Source: Nemertoderma westbladi (taxonomy: Eukaryota > Xenacoelomorpha > Nemertodermatida > Nemertodermatidae). From it: a stretch of 64,000 nt of DNA. Shown piece by piece: positions 24,031 through 37,200 of this stretch. The notes below the pieces were generated by a model. It saw only the letters and a program-made list of their open reading frames with translations. It was not told the DNA's origin and made no database searches. The DNA lies in assembly GCA_032718475.1 (NCBI GenBank), contig JAUCBJ010001793.1, forward strand, positions 20,227-84,226, read 5' to 3'. The stretch's first letter is position 1. Each line of letters begins with the position of its first letter. The translations under genes were made by a program, and so were the position numbers.

Positions 24031-24400
24031 ACCGGTAGCTCAGTTGGTTGAGCGCCGGGCCTGCAATGAGCTCCGCCAGGGTCCATTCATCCACCAGGGT
24101 CGATAAAATCAGGACAAGTTGAATTACTGGGAGCACAACTTGGGATAGCTATAGCGTCCTGCGTCCACCCCTACCTTCGGGTAGCTGCTATCGAAGGAGG
24201 GGCCTTTGACTGTTTGCTTTGCTTTCTTTGTCTTATTGTCAAAATCCACCACCACCCTGCAGGTACGGTGGCGAAGTCTTACCGTCCAGTGTCCACTACT
24301 ATCATAGAACAGCAACAGATCGGATTGGGCTGGGCTGGTCTTGCTTGATCTATGCTTGGCAGCTGGTATTTGGGATCAGCCTTTGACATTACCGGAACAT
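24031..24400 (+). mobile_element. tRNA-derived SINE
   Basis: The head GTAGCTCAGTTGGTTGAGCG is a good pol III A box. A degraded B box (CCAGGGTCGATAAAAT) follows at about 24097, then about 250 bp of non-tRNA body containing a hairpin (CCCCTACCTTCGGGTAGC and GAAGGAGGGGCC nearby). The element is too diverged for a functional tRNA. The 3' end is not clearly delimited. Confidence 0.5.
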
Positions 24401-25239
24401 CTGCTATAAAGACATTAGTCTTGATAATGCAGAGACTAGAGACGAAGTGTTTCGTTGCAGAAGTGACCGGAATGCATCCTTGTCATGTGGCCGAGATTTG
24501 AATACGGCGGGTACGTTCAACAAATATAATAATATAAATCGACTGGTTTTGTATTACCGTAAATCATATTGGTATTTTGTCTTAGAACACTCTACATGCT
24601 TCACTAGTGCAACCTTATTGTACTATCATATCGTCTATGTCTGTCCACCATTTACTAAGAAGATACCTAGAACTTTTAATGTTCCCTTTCAGTGGTTAGT
24701 CAGTCATGCTACATTTGTGAGATTTTGTTTTATTATATTTGAAGAAGCTCGGCCGATTACTGAATATAGCCATAGCGGAAACAACCCGGTTTTGATAATA
24801 ATACCTACCTTTAATGTTTTTTTTACAAGTCGCAGCTTGTCATTAAATCATATATAATTTCCTTATATTACAACAAACTTTAGATTGACTTGGGTTTTTC
24901 CAAAGTTTTTTACCTGTTATTATTTTGCTCTTAATTTTTTTACTCCATAATATTTTTTTACTCAATAACTAGAACGCCATCAAGATGGATTTAAACGAAC
25001 CTGTCTTACTGTATTAGATAAATAAAATAATAATTAATTATCTGTATTAGATAAATTTATTATACTAAATACATTCTCAGTTAGCCTAATATAAAAATAT
25101 CGGAAGCAACCAATATAATGTACAAGCCTCCTACCCGGCTGGAACCCTGGTTTAGTTTTCCGGTTAATTTAATCGACAGCTGATGTAAACGCGCCAGATA
25201 AACAAAACCTGATAACCCTTTGCATTTATATTGAGCTTA

Positions 25240-27550
25240 ATTGTAACCTCCTCACTTGGAACCTCCATCCCTTGTAACCCCCTCATTTGTAACCACCTTA
25301 CTTGTAACCCTTTACCCCTTACTTATAACCCCCTCACTTGTGACCTCCCTCATTTGTAACCTCCTCACTCGTAACCTCCTCACTTGTAGCCTCCTCACTT
25401 GTAGCCTCCTCACTTGTAAGCTTATCACTTGTAACCTCCTCACTTGTAACCGCCTCACTTGTAACCTCCCTCGCTTGTAACCTCCTCACTTTTAATCACC
25501 TCACTTGTAACCTCCTCACTTTTAATCACCTCACTTGTAACCTCCCTCACTTTGTAACCTCCTCACTTTTTATCACCTCACTTGCAAACTTCACACTTGT
25601 AGCCTCCTCACTTGTAAGCTTCTCACTTGTAACCTCCTCACTTGTAACCGCCTCACTTGTAACCGCCTCACTTGTAACCTCCCTCGCTTGTAACCTCCCT
25701 CGCTTGTAACCTCCTCACTTTTAATCACCTCACTTGTAACCTCCCTCGCTTGTAACCTCCCTCGCTTGTAACCTCCCTCACTTTGTAACCTCCTCACTTT
25801 TTATCACCTCACTTGCAAACTTCACACTTGTAGCCTCCTCACTTGTAAGCTTCTCACTTGTAACCTCCTCACTTGTAACCGCCTCACTTGTAACCGCCTC
25901 ACTTGTAACCTCCCTCGCTTGTAACCTCCCTCACTTGTAACCTCCCTCACTTTGTAACCTCCTCACTTTTTATCACCTCACTTGCAAACTTCACACTTGT
26001 AGCCTCCTCACTTGTAAGCTTCTCACTTGTAACCTCCTCACTTGTAACCACCTCACTTGTAACCTCTTCACTTGTAACCTCCTCACTTGTAACCGCCTCA
26101 CTTGTTACCTCACTCACTTGTAACCACCTCACTTGTAACCTCCCTCACTTGTAACCTCCTCACTTTTAATCACCTCACTTGCAACCTCCACACTTGTAAC
26201 CTCCTCACTTGTAACCTCCTCACTTGTAACCGCCTCACTTGTAACCTCCCTCACTTGTAACCTCCTTACTTTCAATCACCTCACTTGTAACCTCCTCACT
26301 TTTAATCACCTCACTTGCAACCTCCACACTTGTAACCTCCTCACTTATAACCGCCTCACTTGTAACCTCCCTCACTTGTAACCTCCTCACTTTCAATCAC
26401 CTCACTTGTAACCTCCCTCACTTGTAACCTCCTCACTTTAAATCACCTCACTTACAACCTCCACACTTGTAACCTCCTCACTTTTAACCGCCTCACTTGT
26501 AACCTCCTCACTTATAACCCCCTCACTTGTTACCCTCCTGACTTGTAACCTCCTCACTTTTAATCACCTCACTTGTAACCTCCTCACTTGTAACCTCCTC
26601 ACTTTTAATCACCTCACTTGCAACCTCCACACTTGTAACCTCCTCACTTGTAACCTCCTCACTTGTAACCGCCTCACTTGTAACCTCCCTCACTTGTAAC
26701 CTCCTCACTTTCAATCACCTCACTTGTAACCTCCCTCACTTGTAACCTCCTCACTTTTAATCACCTCACTTGCAACCTTCACACTTGTAACCTCCTCACT
26801 TGTAACCGCCTCACTTGTAACCTGCCTCAATTGTAACCTCCTCACTTTCAATCACCTCACTTGTAACCTCCCTCACTTGTAACCTCCTCACTTTTAATCA
26901 CCTCACTTGCAACCTCCACACTTGTAACCTCCTCACTTGTAACCTCCTCACTTGTAACCGCCTCACTTGTAACCTGCCTCAATTGTAACCTCCTCACTTT
27001 CAATCACCTCACTTGTAACCTCCCTCACTTGTAACCTCCTCACTTTTAATCACCTCACTTACAACCTCCACACTTGTAACCTCCTCACTTGTAACCTCTC
27101 ACTTGTAACCTCCTCATTTGTAACCACATCACTTATAACCCCCTCACTTGTAACCTCCTCACTTGTAACCCTCTCACTTATAACCACTTCACTCGCTACC
27201 TCCTCACTTGGAACCTCCTCACTTGTAACCACATCACTTGTAATCCCCTCACTTATAACCTCCTCACTTGTACCTCCATCACTTGTAACCTCCCTCTCTT
27301 GTATCCTGCTCACTTGTAACTCACTCACTTGTAACCTCCTCACTTGTAACCTTCTCACTCGTAACCTCCTCACTTGTAACCCCCACACTTGTAACTCCCT
27401 CACTTGTAACCTCCTCACTTGTAACTCCATCACTTGTAACCCCCACACTTGTAACTCCCTCACTTGTAACCTCCTCACTTGTAACTCCATCACTTGTAAC
27501 CTGCTCACTTGTAACCACCTCACTTGTAATCCCCCTCACCTCACTTGTTT
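25240..27550. repeat. 15-bp minisatellite, about 2.3 kb
   Basis: Unit ACTTGTAACCTCCTC and variants (CCGCCTC, CTCCCTC, TTTTAATCACCTC) in a diverged array. Higher-order blocks of roughly 120-200 bp recur, for example the CTTTTTATCACCTCACTTGC stretch near 25565, 25797 and 25967. Because the unit is a multiple of 3, long repetitive frames appear on both strands; they are artefacts of the array. Confidence 0.95.
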
Positions 27551-27892
27551 GATTGTAAATACTGGTGCATCCGTGGGTAATTAATTGTTAGAGCATACAT
27601 GAACGGTTATTTGGCAGACAAGAGTTCGATCCCCGAAGGTGGCAAATTATTGTTCTTGCTTCACTTGCTATGTAGTTAGTTGTTCATCCAAAGTCCTGTT
27701 TAAATTAACAAATTTTATAACATTCTGTAATAATTACTATTACATAAAATTAGTTTAGTATTATAATTACAATTGTATATGAAACCGGAATATTTCACTG
27801 TTTTAATTAGATACGTTTCTGCCTGCCTACCAATATTATTAACCTTTTATTTCACGAGTAATTAAATATTTATAGCAGAGTTTACAACATAA

Positions 27893-28241
27893 ATGAACAA
27901 TATGGGGAAATTATTAAATTGCAATCAATGTTGGCTAATAATTGGCGTTCTAGTGGTTACAATGCAAGGGGTAGCAATCGGAAACATTCTAATGCCACAG
28001 AATCGGCACGTAAAAACATTCCTCCCACAATTATCACCTGTAACAAACGAGAAGAACTACTGCCCTCGAAATTTGACACTGGCGTGTGGGAAATGTGATT
28101 TTGTCACTGGGCTGTGTAAGTTGCGTGAACATGGAATCCCAATTCGTAATATAAAGTGTCCATCTGGCGAAGATCAATGCAAAGTTATCTGTCAATTGCA
28201 AGAATGTTGTCCCGGTTTGTGGAGTCCGTTGTGTAACAGAG
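27893..28241 (+). CDS. Stabilin-like exon 1: signal peptide and Cys-rich segment
   Basis: ATG at 27893 (a second ATG three codons on). The hydrophobic core LIIGVLVVTMQGVAIG is a signal peptide. Eleven Cys follow residue 55 (CPRNLTLACGKCDF onward), ending with the ECCPG motif common before stabilin EGF modules. Donor AGAG|GTGAGT. Confidence 0.85.
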
Positions 28242-31200
28242 GTGAGTCAGCTAAATCATAAGATTTCGTTCTTAATACAGTGCAGTGTAGTCGTAGTAAC
28301 AATAACTAGAATCATTAATAACAGTATGAATAATAATTTGTTTTCAATCATGTCTAGTTCCCAATCTATGGTACTTACTTACTACCAAGGCCTTGGTACT
28401 ACATTTTATCTTTATGCAGTAGCGATGTGATGAAAAGGTTACGGTAAAGATAACATATATCTTAACATGATTTCATGGAATGCAAGGGGACTGAAAGATA
28501 CCATTGATAATGATTAAGTTTTTAAGTACTGTATGTATTTCTTTTCTATTTAATTTGGTTGTACGAGGTGAAATCAGACTATTGGTATTTTATTCCAAAG
28601 TTTTCATATATGATAAATTTAATATGGCTTGAATAACAATAATATAATATGACATGTATTAATTGTCTAGTCTATCTTTTGGACTGATTCAATGTTGCTT
28701 TTAATTCAGGCCAAAGTCCATATGAAATACAATTATAATACCCAATTTACGATAAGTATAGTATATCATCATAGTACACCATCTCCCTTAATACAACAAC
28801 CATTATTAACAGGCCGGAGTCCCCCCCCCCCCCCCCTTCATTTTTTCAAATTTTAATAAAATGCTACGAAATTTGGTATAATGATAGAACGACACCTTTT
28901 CTTACTGCTGGCAGAGCCGGGTTTTTCAATTTCTCAGTTATTTCCATACAACAAGCCCTTAAAAATGTCTAAATAAAAAATGTTTAACCATATCTCCGTG
29001 GACTTTATTTTACGTCTTTGAAATGTAATCTAGATATCATTAGAATGGCCTTCGTCTGTAGATTCCGAATCTGAAAACCATTTTAAATTTCACCAATATT
29101 TTCCTGAGATATTATCAACATTCAAAGGCATATAAAAGTTGCAATAATACGGTTGCAGCCTTAAAAGGTTCTAAAAACAAAACATACTACCAAATTAACG
29201 TAAAATAAATATGGGTAAAAGTGAGGGAGGGGGGAGGTGGGTGGTGGCGGGAATTAAAAGCACATCTTCAGTTCCCGGGAGCACTTGACTTCAGTTGAAT
29301 GACTCTTTAATACAGGCTGCGTTGCCTGCCTGTACGGTAATTCCAATTCTTTGGCGTATGAATTGAAATGACTTGGCGTTCCCACTAACGTTCTGGATTC
29401 GGTGGCCAAGCTGCCGGAGAAATTCTAGGGACGAAGGGCCAATGCCACCAAGTGTCTCAATTGCCACTGGTTGAACGAGATACTCAAGTGAGACGCTACT
29501 GTTCGAGACGGTTTTGCGTTCTTCAGCCAACTCAGCAACACGTGGACCATCTTGGTCAAATCTACATTATTCTAAGGTTTTTTGACTCTATTCTAGTATA
29601 GTTATTATTATTAGAGTTTGAGTTTTAGACGATTGAGTTGTAGATGATTGAGTTTTTAACGCTTAGCTAAATATAATTAATATCCTAGAATAGAGTAAAA
29701 AAAACATTAGTTAGAATTATGTAGATTTGCGTATAAAATGTATGCCTTTGAATGTTGACAATATCTCAAGAAAATATTGGTGAAATTTGAACGGTTTTCA
29801 GATTCGGAATCTACAGACGAAGGCGGTTCTAATGATATCTAGATTACATTTCAAAGACGTAAAATAAAGTCTACGGAGGTGGTTAAACATTGCTAAGTAG
29901 GCATTTTTTAAGGGCTTGTATGGAAATAACTGAGAAATTGAAAAATCCGGCCAGGCCACCAGTAAGAAAAGGTGTCGATCTATCATCATACCGAATTTCG
30001 TAGCATTTTATTGAAATTCGACAAAAGATGGGGGGGGGGGGGGGGGTAGCTTCGACCCCCTAAAAATGGTTGTTGTGTTAAGGGAGATGGTGTATATGTA
30101 AGTAAAGTAATCCAACTACAACAAAATATTTTATTGCATGGTAAATAATGTGGAACATTATTTTCTCTACATTCGAGATATTTGATGTACCGATGGTAGC
30201 GACTCGTAGAGTAGTGTAGTCGAGGTTAATAAAGAATCGAGAGCTCAGTGAAAATATGTTACTAGTGTAATGTAGTAGCGCAGTGAAGTGTAGTCTATTG
30301 AACTCGTAGAGTAGTGTACTCGTAGTGTAGTGTAGTCGTAGTGTAGTGTAGTCGTAGTGTAGAGTAGTCGTAGTGTAGTGTAGTCGTAGTGTAGTGTAGT
30401 CGTAGTGTATTGAACTTGTAGAGTAGTGTCGTGTAGTCGTAGTGTAGTGTAGTCGTAGTGTAGTGTAGTCGTAGTGTAGTGTAGTCGTAGTGTATTGAAC
30501 TCGTAGAGTAGTGTAGTCGTAGTGTAGTGTAGTCGCAGTGTAGTGTAGTCGTAGTGTAGTGTAGTCGTAGTGTACTCGTAGTGTCGTGTAGTCGTAGTGT
30601 AGTGTAGTCGTAGTGTAGAGTAGTCGTAGTGTAGTGTAGTCGTAGTGTAGTGAAGTGTAGTCGTAGTGTAGTGTAGTCGCAGTGTAGTGTAGTCGTAGTG
30701 TAGTGTACTCGTAGTGTCGTGTAGTCGTAGTGTAGTGTAGTCGTAGTGTAGTGTAGTCGTAGAGTAGTGTAGTCGTAGTGTAGAGTAGTCGTAGCGTAGT
30801 GTAGTCATAGTGTAGTATAGTCGTAGTGTAGTGTAGTCTTAGTGTAGTGTAGTCGTAGTGCATTGAACTCGTAGAGTAGTATAGTCGTAGTGTAGTGAAG
30901 TGTAGTCGTAGTGTATTGAACTTGTAGAGTGGTCTAGTGTAGTCGTAGTGTACTCGAAGTGTAGTGTAGTGTAGTGTAGTCGTAGTGTACTCGAGGTGTA
31001 GTGTAGTGTAGTGTAGTGTAGTCGTAGTGTACTCGAAGTGTAGTGTAGTGTAGGTGTAGTGTAGTCGTAGTGTAGTGTAGTGTAGTCGTAGTGTACTCGA
31101 AGTGTAGTGTAGTCGTAGTGTAGAGTTGTCATAGTGTAGTGTAGTCGTAGTGTAGTGTAGTCGTAGTGTAGTTGTAGTGTATTGAACTCGTAGAGAAGTG

Positions 31201-34200
31201 TAGTGTAGTCGTAGTGCACATACGGGCACGGGCTCTATAATTAGGATTCAAAAATGTAATTAAGCAGGCATATAAATGTTTCTTGCATTTAATTATGTAA
31301 TAACTTTGTATTATATTTCAACGCTTGTTGATTTTATGTTAGTCCCTCTGGTTAGTAATAAGTTCCAGTTCTCAAGTTTTTTCTGCTCAGTCAACCATTA
31401 ATGATCGGAATTCGTTCCAAGAAACTCGACCGTTGGACCCAACTTCGTCAATCATTTCTTGTATATCTTCTTGTGAACAATTATCACCTAGTTTCCTTAA
31501 TAAGTTCGCCAGCTCATCGTAGGTAATGAAGTTATCACGATCTGTATCAAAAGCCTGTAAAAATAGATTATGTTAGACAGTGTTATTTTTTAACATATTT
31601 ACACCATGTCCTGGAATATAGTGTCGTTATTCAGGTACCTGCCCCCCCCCCCCCCCCCCCCCCCCCCAAATTTTTTTACAAATCTTAATGAGATCCCGTC
31701 AGATAGCATGAAATTTGAAACACAGATAGTTTCACCTCCCTCCTCACTGACTGGGTGAGCCAGAATTTTTATTTTCGCTTTCATTCTTTAGCTACAAGCG
31801 TTTAAAAATAGTGTCTCCGGCGAAATTACACCAGTTACACCGCAGTATTTCTTCAACCTTATTATGATTTGTTAGTACTAATTTAAAGCTTGTCGTGCAA
31901 GGATTCCAAAAATGTAAAAACATTTGAATTTGGTAGAGAAATAGCCGAGATATGGGAATTCGAAAGTTGCATGTATTTGCTTCCCCTGCACGCCATTTAT
32001 TCTATTTAATAAATACATCATATTCTGGAACATTTTGTTTATCCCGTATGTAGCTGGGCAACAATGCAATGCTTTCTTTAAACATACGGTTATGTAGCTA
32101 GCTATTCATACATAAACAAAATGTTTTTATTTAATGGAATAAAACAGTTTTGCGCAAGTGCAAAACCATGAAACTTTTGAACGCTTATATCTCAGCTATT
32201 TCCCAAACAAATTCAAATATTTTTACATTTTTGGAATCCGTGCATGGTTAGCTTTCTATTTCTATCAACCAATCGCGATAAGGTTCATGAATAACTGCAG
32301 TGTGATTGGTGAAATATCACTGGAGACACCTTTTTCAAACGCTTGTAGCTAAAGATTGAAAGCAAAAATTTAAATTCTGGCTCACCCAGTAAGGAGGAGG
32401 GAGGTGAAACTATATCTGTTTCAAATTTCATGCTATCACAATAAGATTTGTAGAAAAATTTGGGGGGGGGGGGGTGGGGGGTGTCCAGGTACCAGAATAA
32501 CGACACTATATTCCAGGACATGGTGTATTTAAAGATGATAAACATATCTAGATATGTATTTTTTCGCACTTCTTTACACTGTTGTGAAAAAAGTTACTTT
32601 CTTTAAATAAACCTGATGTGGTGGCAAAATAAGGCAAAATAAAATTGCTCTACTTTCACTTTTTGACCTTAAATAAATATTTTAATAATTACCAACTCTA
32701 AATGCCTCCCTGAGCTGCTCCTCAAAACTCATATTGCCCATATCCTCCTGTTTGCGTAACATTAGACCACAAAATTCTGTGAAACTTATCTGGCCATCAT
32801 TGTTTTTGTCGTTCTTCATCAGGTCTTTGATATCACTTTGACTGTCGTGATGTCCCATCGACTGAAATAGCTACGAAAAAAAAATAATTGTTTATTACTC
32901 GGAAAAAAATCTAGAACTTTTTCTTGTCGGCGAGGTAAATAAAATGACGAGGGAGTAGTTAAAAATATAAAAACTTCTACATTTTTTCTCATGCTATGTT
33001 CTGGAGTATTTCTGACGTAAGTAGAGAGTGGCTCACCTACGGAAAACCAATATTTGATACTGAGTGTTTATTGTGATATTGTGCTTTGCGGACACTAAAG
33101 TGCAAGTCGTTTCTACTTTGATGCTTCTGTATTTCAACCAGAAATTCAAATTCTATTATCTTAAAAAAATCTTATTTTCATTATTTGGCTTTATTCGCCG
33201 GGGAAAAAGCACACTCAATGAAATCCTATGGGTTACTATTTTCCCTAGAGAAGAAATTATACTTTTTCTCCCGATTGTAAGTTATATTCGGGCGAAAAAC
33301 TAACAATTTAAGAATAATAATTATTTATTACATGGAAAAAATTATAGAACATTTTATTTACTGAGCGCCAGCGAGGTTAATAAAGGGTCGAGAGAATATT
33401 TAAATATATGTTCTACGTATTTCTATGTACTTCAATTCGAAATAGTACAAGAAAATGTTTAAAAAGTTGACATAATGTAACAAAATTACATACATCATTG
33501 CTTTCAAAGGTCACTTTTATTTATGTAAATTAATCTTGCGTTTTCAGCCTAATGTGAAACACGCGCCTTCCACATATATGTTTAGAGTAATGTGGGGCGA
33601 GCCACGCAGTCAGGACGAGCCTTAGCGCACAATTATAACTAGTAAATAGGGCAAAATTTCATGTCCGTCTGTCTGTCCGTCTGTATGTCTGTCCGTCTGT
33701 AATAATAAATTCATTCGTAAATAACTTTTGAAGAATTTAACCATTTTCAACCAAATTTTGTACGGGCATACTAGAGAAAAAGTTCCAATATTGATAAAAG
33801 TTACGGGCATTAATTACTCTCTCGAACTTTTGACTCCAGATCAAATCGAACTTGTTTCGAACTTGCTCGAGTTCGCGTGCTGCGTGACGCCCCTCGAACG
33901 TGTATTGGCTTACCTTAGTTAATTCCCTTACTCCAATAGACCCACTGTGATCTGTGTCGTACTGGCAGAAGCACTCATAATAGTCGTCTACCTGATCGTT
34001 GGTTAGTTTTCCTTTGTACATTGCTTCAGCTTTCCGTTTCTGCGATTGGGCCATTGTGCTTTCATATATTAATTAATCATGAGAGGTAGAAACTATGTAT
34101 TAATTAGCTTTACTTATATTTTGAGCTATTATTATTGGTAATTGGTTATTATCATTCTATATGTATAACTTATTGTCTTGTCTTGCTGCTATTCAATAAT

Positions 34201-37200
34201 TGAATGGTTTTTTTAAGAGTTTTTTTTTACTCAAATAATAATGCTTTTGTTATTATTCTTAGCAAATTATTTCACTAAAATCTCTAGGCTAGGCCTGTGT
34301 ATTATTTATTTAACTTATATATATTTGTGTTGAATTTAGTGTAAAGCTGCATTTACACTACAGAGCTAAAAAATAATAGAAATTTAAACAATGAATAGAC
34401 TTTTTAGAATAGACAAGGTTTATGTAATGTTTCCAAAATATTTACAAACCAGAATAATGTATGAGGTATTATTGATTCTCTTACTAAATAGTCAATGTGA
34501 AATAAAGGCCAGGCGAGAAACTTGCGGTAAAGTTTAAATAAAGAAAACCCTAAGATCAAAGTATATAATGATACTGTTTGCCAATATAGCACATTATTGA
34601 GAATCAAACATAAATAATTAAATCTAGTGACATTAATACCCCATTTTTGATTATCTGGGTAATATAACTACAGTAGGCCTAGGACTATTTAGTACCTTGC
34701 TTATAAACATTACTGCTCTATAAACACCTCGTACAATAACTTTTGTGAGTCAATTATTATAAATTGAATGGAATAATTCCTTTGTCTGAATCTAAATGCC
34801 GTATAGGTAATTGTTTATCATACTTTGCCAAGTGAGCCAAAACCTCTACCGGTTGATATTCTTATGGGATTATATTGGAATTGGAATTACTATATTTATC
34901 AATCATAGTTGTAATGCGTACCTGAATCAGCAAATTGTTTCAGTATGTTTTAAACATCAACTTTAAGTGCACCATGACTCATATCGTGCCCATTTTTCTG
35001 GTGACACCATAGAAAACCGGACTCCAATAAACACAATCCTGGATATATTTCTACAATTCTTTATAATAATAGTTGATATTTGAATCACAACAAGTTGGAG
35101 TTCAATACACCTTGGATGCCCAGCCGGAACCAGTTTTTTTAAGCGTTTAAAAAAGGTTCTTTTGGTGAATTGCGCCCTTTGTATCGTGGCTGTTCTTCAC
35201 ATCAGCCGCGATTTTTGCAAGGATTCCATGTAACAATAACAATGTATAAGTTTCGTTGAGAAACAGCTGAGATATGGGCGACGTTCTAAAGATACATGTT
35301 TCTGAATCCGCGCGAGGCTTTTTACTTATAAAACATTCTGGAACACTATAAATATTATTAAGTAGTTATTATTATTATTATTATGGTTACCTCAAAAGTT
35401 CTGCCTCACCAGTTCATGCTGGTAACCAACATCCGATTGTACCTGGTCAAGAAATAAACAAAACATGAAATTTTGTTGAAAAAAATTTCAAAATGTCAGT
35501 AAGTGAAGGGTTTCTGTTAGTGCCCCTGGTGACGAAAATATTAATAAAGTGATTTCTGAGTTTGTAATGGAAATAGAGGCCTACCCTATGTTAAAGTGAA
35601 ACTATAATTACCATAGTTTTATAAGAATCTATAAACTATATGTTCTGGAATGTTTGGCAATTACAATAACTCAAAAAACATGCAACTTTCATCTCCGATA
35701 TTTCTTAACGAAAATAAGATATTTTAATAAATTTAGAATCCTTTTAAGGATACAAAGGACGCCATTTAAAAAAGACTAATTTTTATAACAAATTTGTAGT
35801 AAACATGAGGGGGGGGGGGGGGGGGGGTCCCGTGCGATCAGATACTTTCATTATATTTTGGGTCATTGGGTAGTTATGTGTGTGCGATTTATCCGCTGAT
35901 ATAACTTAACAAAATAATTATTTATTCTGATAGAATGCCCAGGGACTAACGCTGATACGGCCACGACAGGTACCGTCTGCAACGGACATGGAAAATGTTA
36001 CGACGGAAATAAAGGAAACGGATCCTGCGAATGCTACGTAAATATTTACTTTATATTCACTTTATATACCTATCCGCAGCAATTTAAGCGGACGCTTGTT
36101 CTAGTAGTTGCGGTGTCACCGCGGGAGACAGTGGGGTGTTACTTGGCGCAAATCCCTTCTCCGCGAATATTGCCTCAATGTTAAATTAGAAATTTAGAGA
36201 AAGGTTGCAGTTGCTAGTTATTCTAACCAAAATGATAAACTAAAGTCAATATAACATGATTTACTCTAGGAGAGGGATGAATTTTGATTGCGTCGAAAGA
36301 TCCCAAGATGGCAGCTGTCTTTGAAATTAATACTCCATATCTCAAGAACCTGTGGCCTAGTGGTTGTAGTCTCGGCTTCCGCCTCGAGGTCCCAGGTTCG
36401 AATCCGACACCACGCTGATGAGACCCAGTAAGGTCGAAACGCGTACGTGGTTTGGAGAGATATGAGATATTAATTTCAAGAAAAATTACGCGATTCCTAA
36501 ATTTGTACACTACCCGGTTAAAAAGTACGCATGTGATGGGATTAGTCCTACAATTGCGCCAATAAAAGATAAGTTATTTTCGGTAAAATAAACTTATCAT
36601 TCGAGGTTAAGACCCCTAGATCCGTTCTTATATAATAAAATGGAATTAGTTGCCTTTTCAGGCACAGTGCTTTAAATGAGAAAGAGTGTGGAAGAGTTTA
36701 AGTGGGAAAGAGAGTTGAAGGGTTCACTGTAGGAAAGAGTGTGGAAGAGTTTAAGTGGGAAAGAGTGTGGAAGAGTTTAAGTGGGAAAGAGTGTGGAAGA
36801 GTTTAAGTGGGAAAGAGTGTGGAAGAGTTTAAGTGGGAAAGAGTGTGTTGGCAAATATACCAAAGGGCTAACTTTGCAAGCTCTTTTTCCGCTATTGTGC
36901 TAACTTTTCCAAAGTGCTAACTCAAAGTGCTAACTCGTGGTCCTTGCAATCTGAAACTTTGTCAAAACGTTTTTTAGACCATTTCCCACAAGTTAGCATT
37001 TTACCACTTTTGCAGTCCAGTGTGTCATGTGTATGAAAAACTTGGCCCCCCTTAGCGGCATTATGGGAATTGGTACTTTTCAAACACACTTAAACACTCA
37101 AGAGTATGGAATGGCCATAATGCTAACTTACAAACACACTTCTTACACTTACATTCCATTTGTACCAACTACCAAGTGTTAAATTATTATAAGACCGCAA

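Noticed and set aside
24447-24857. 136-codon plus-strand frame
   Set aside because: Hydrophobic, AT-rich translation with no motif; follows a SINE, and no splice or homology support.
27597-27650. tRNA gene or SINE head (GTTAGAGCATACATGA and AGTTCGATCCCC)
   Set aside because: A B-box-like sequence is present but no cloverleaf or clear A box; too weak to annotate.
30078-31229. 383-codon minus-strand frame rich in Tyr, Thr and Leu
   Set aside because: Covers the GTAGTGTAGTC minisatellite and has no stop only because of its composition; no homologous protein pattern.
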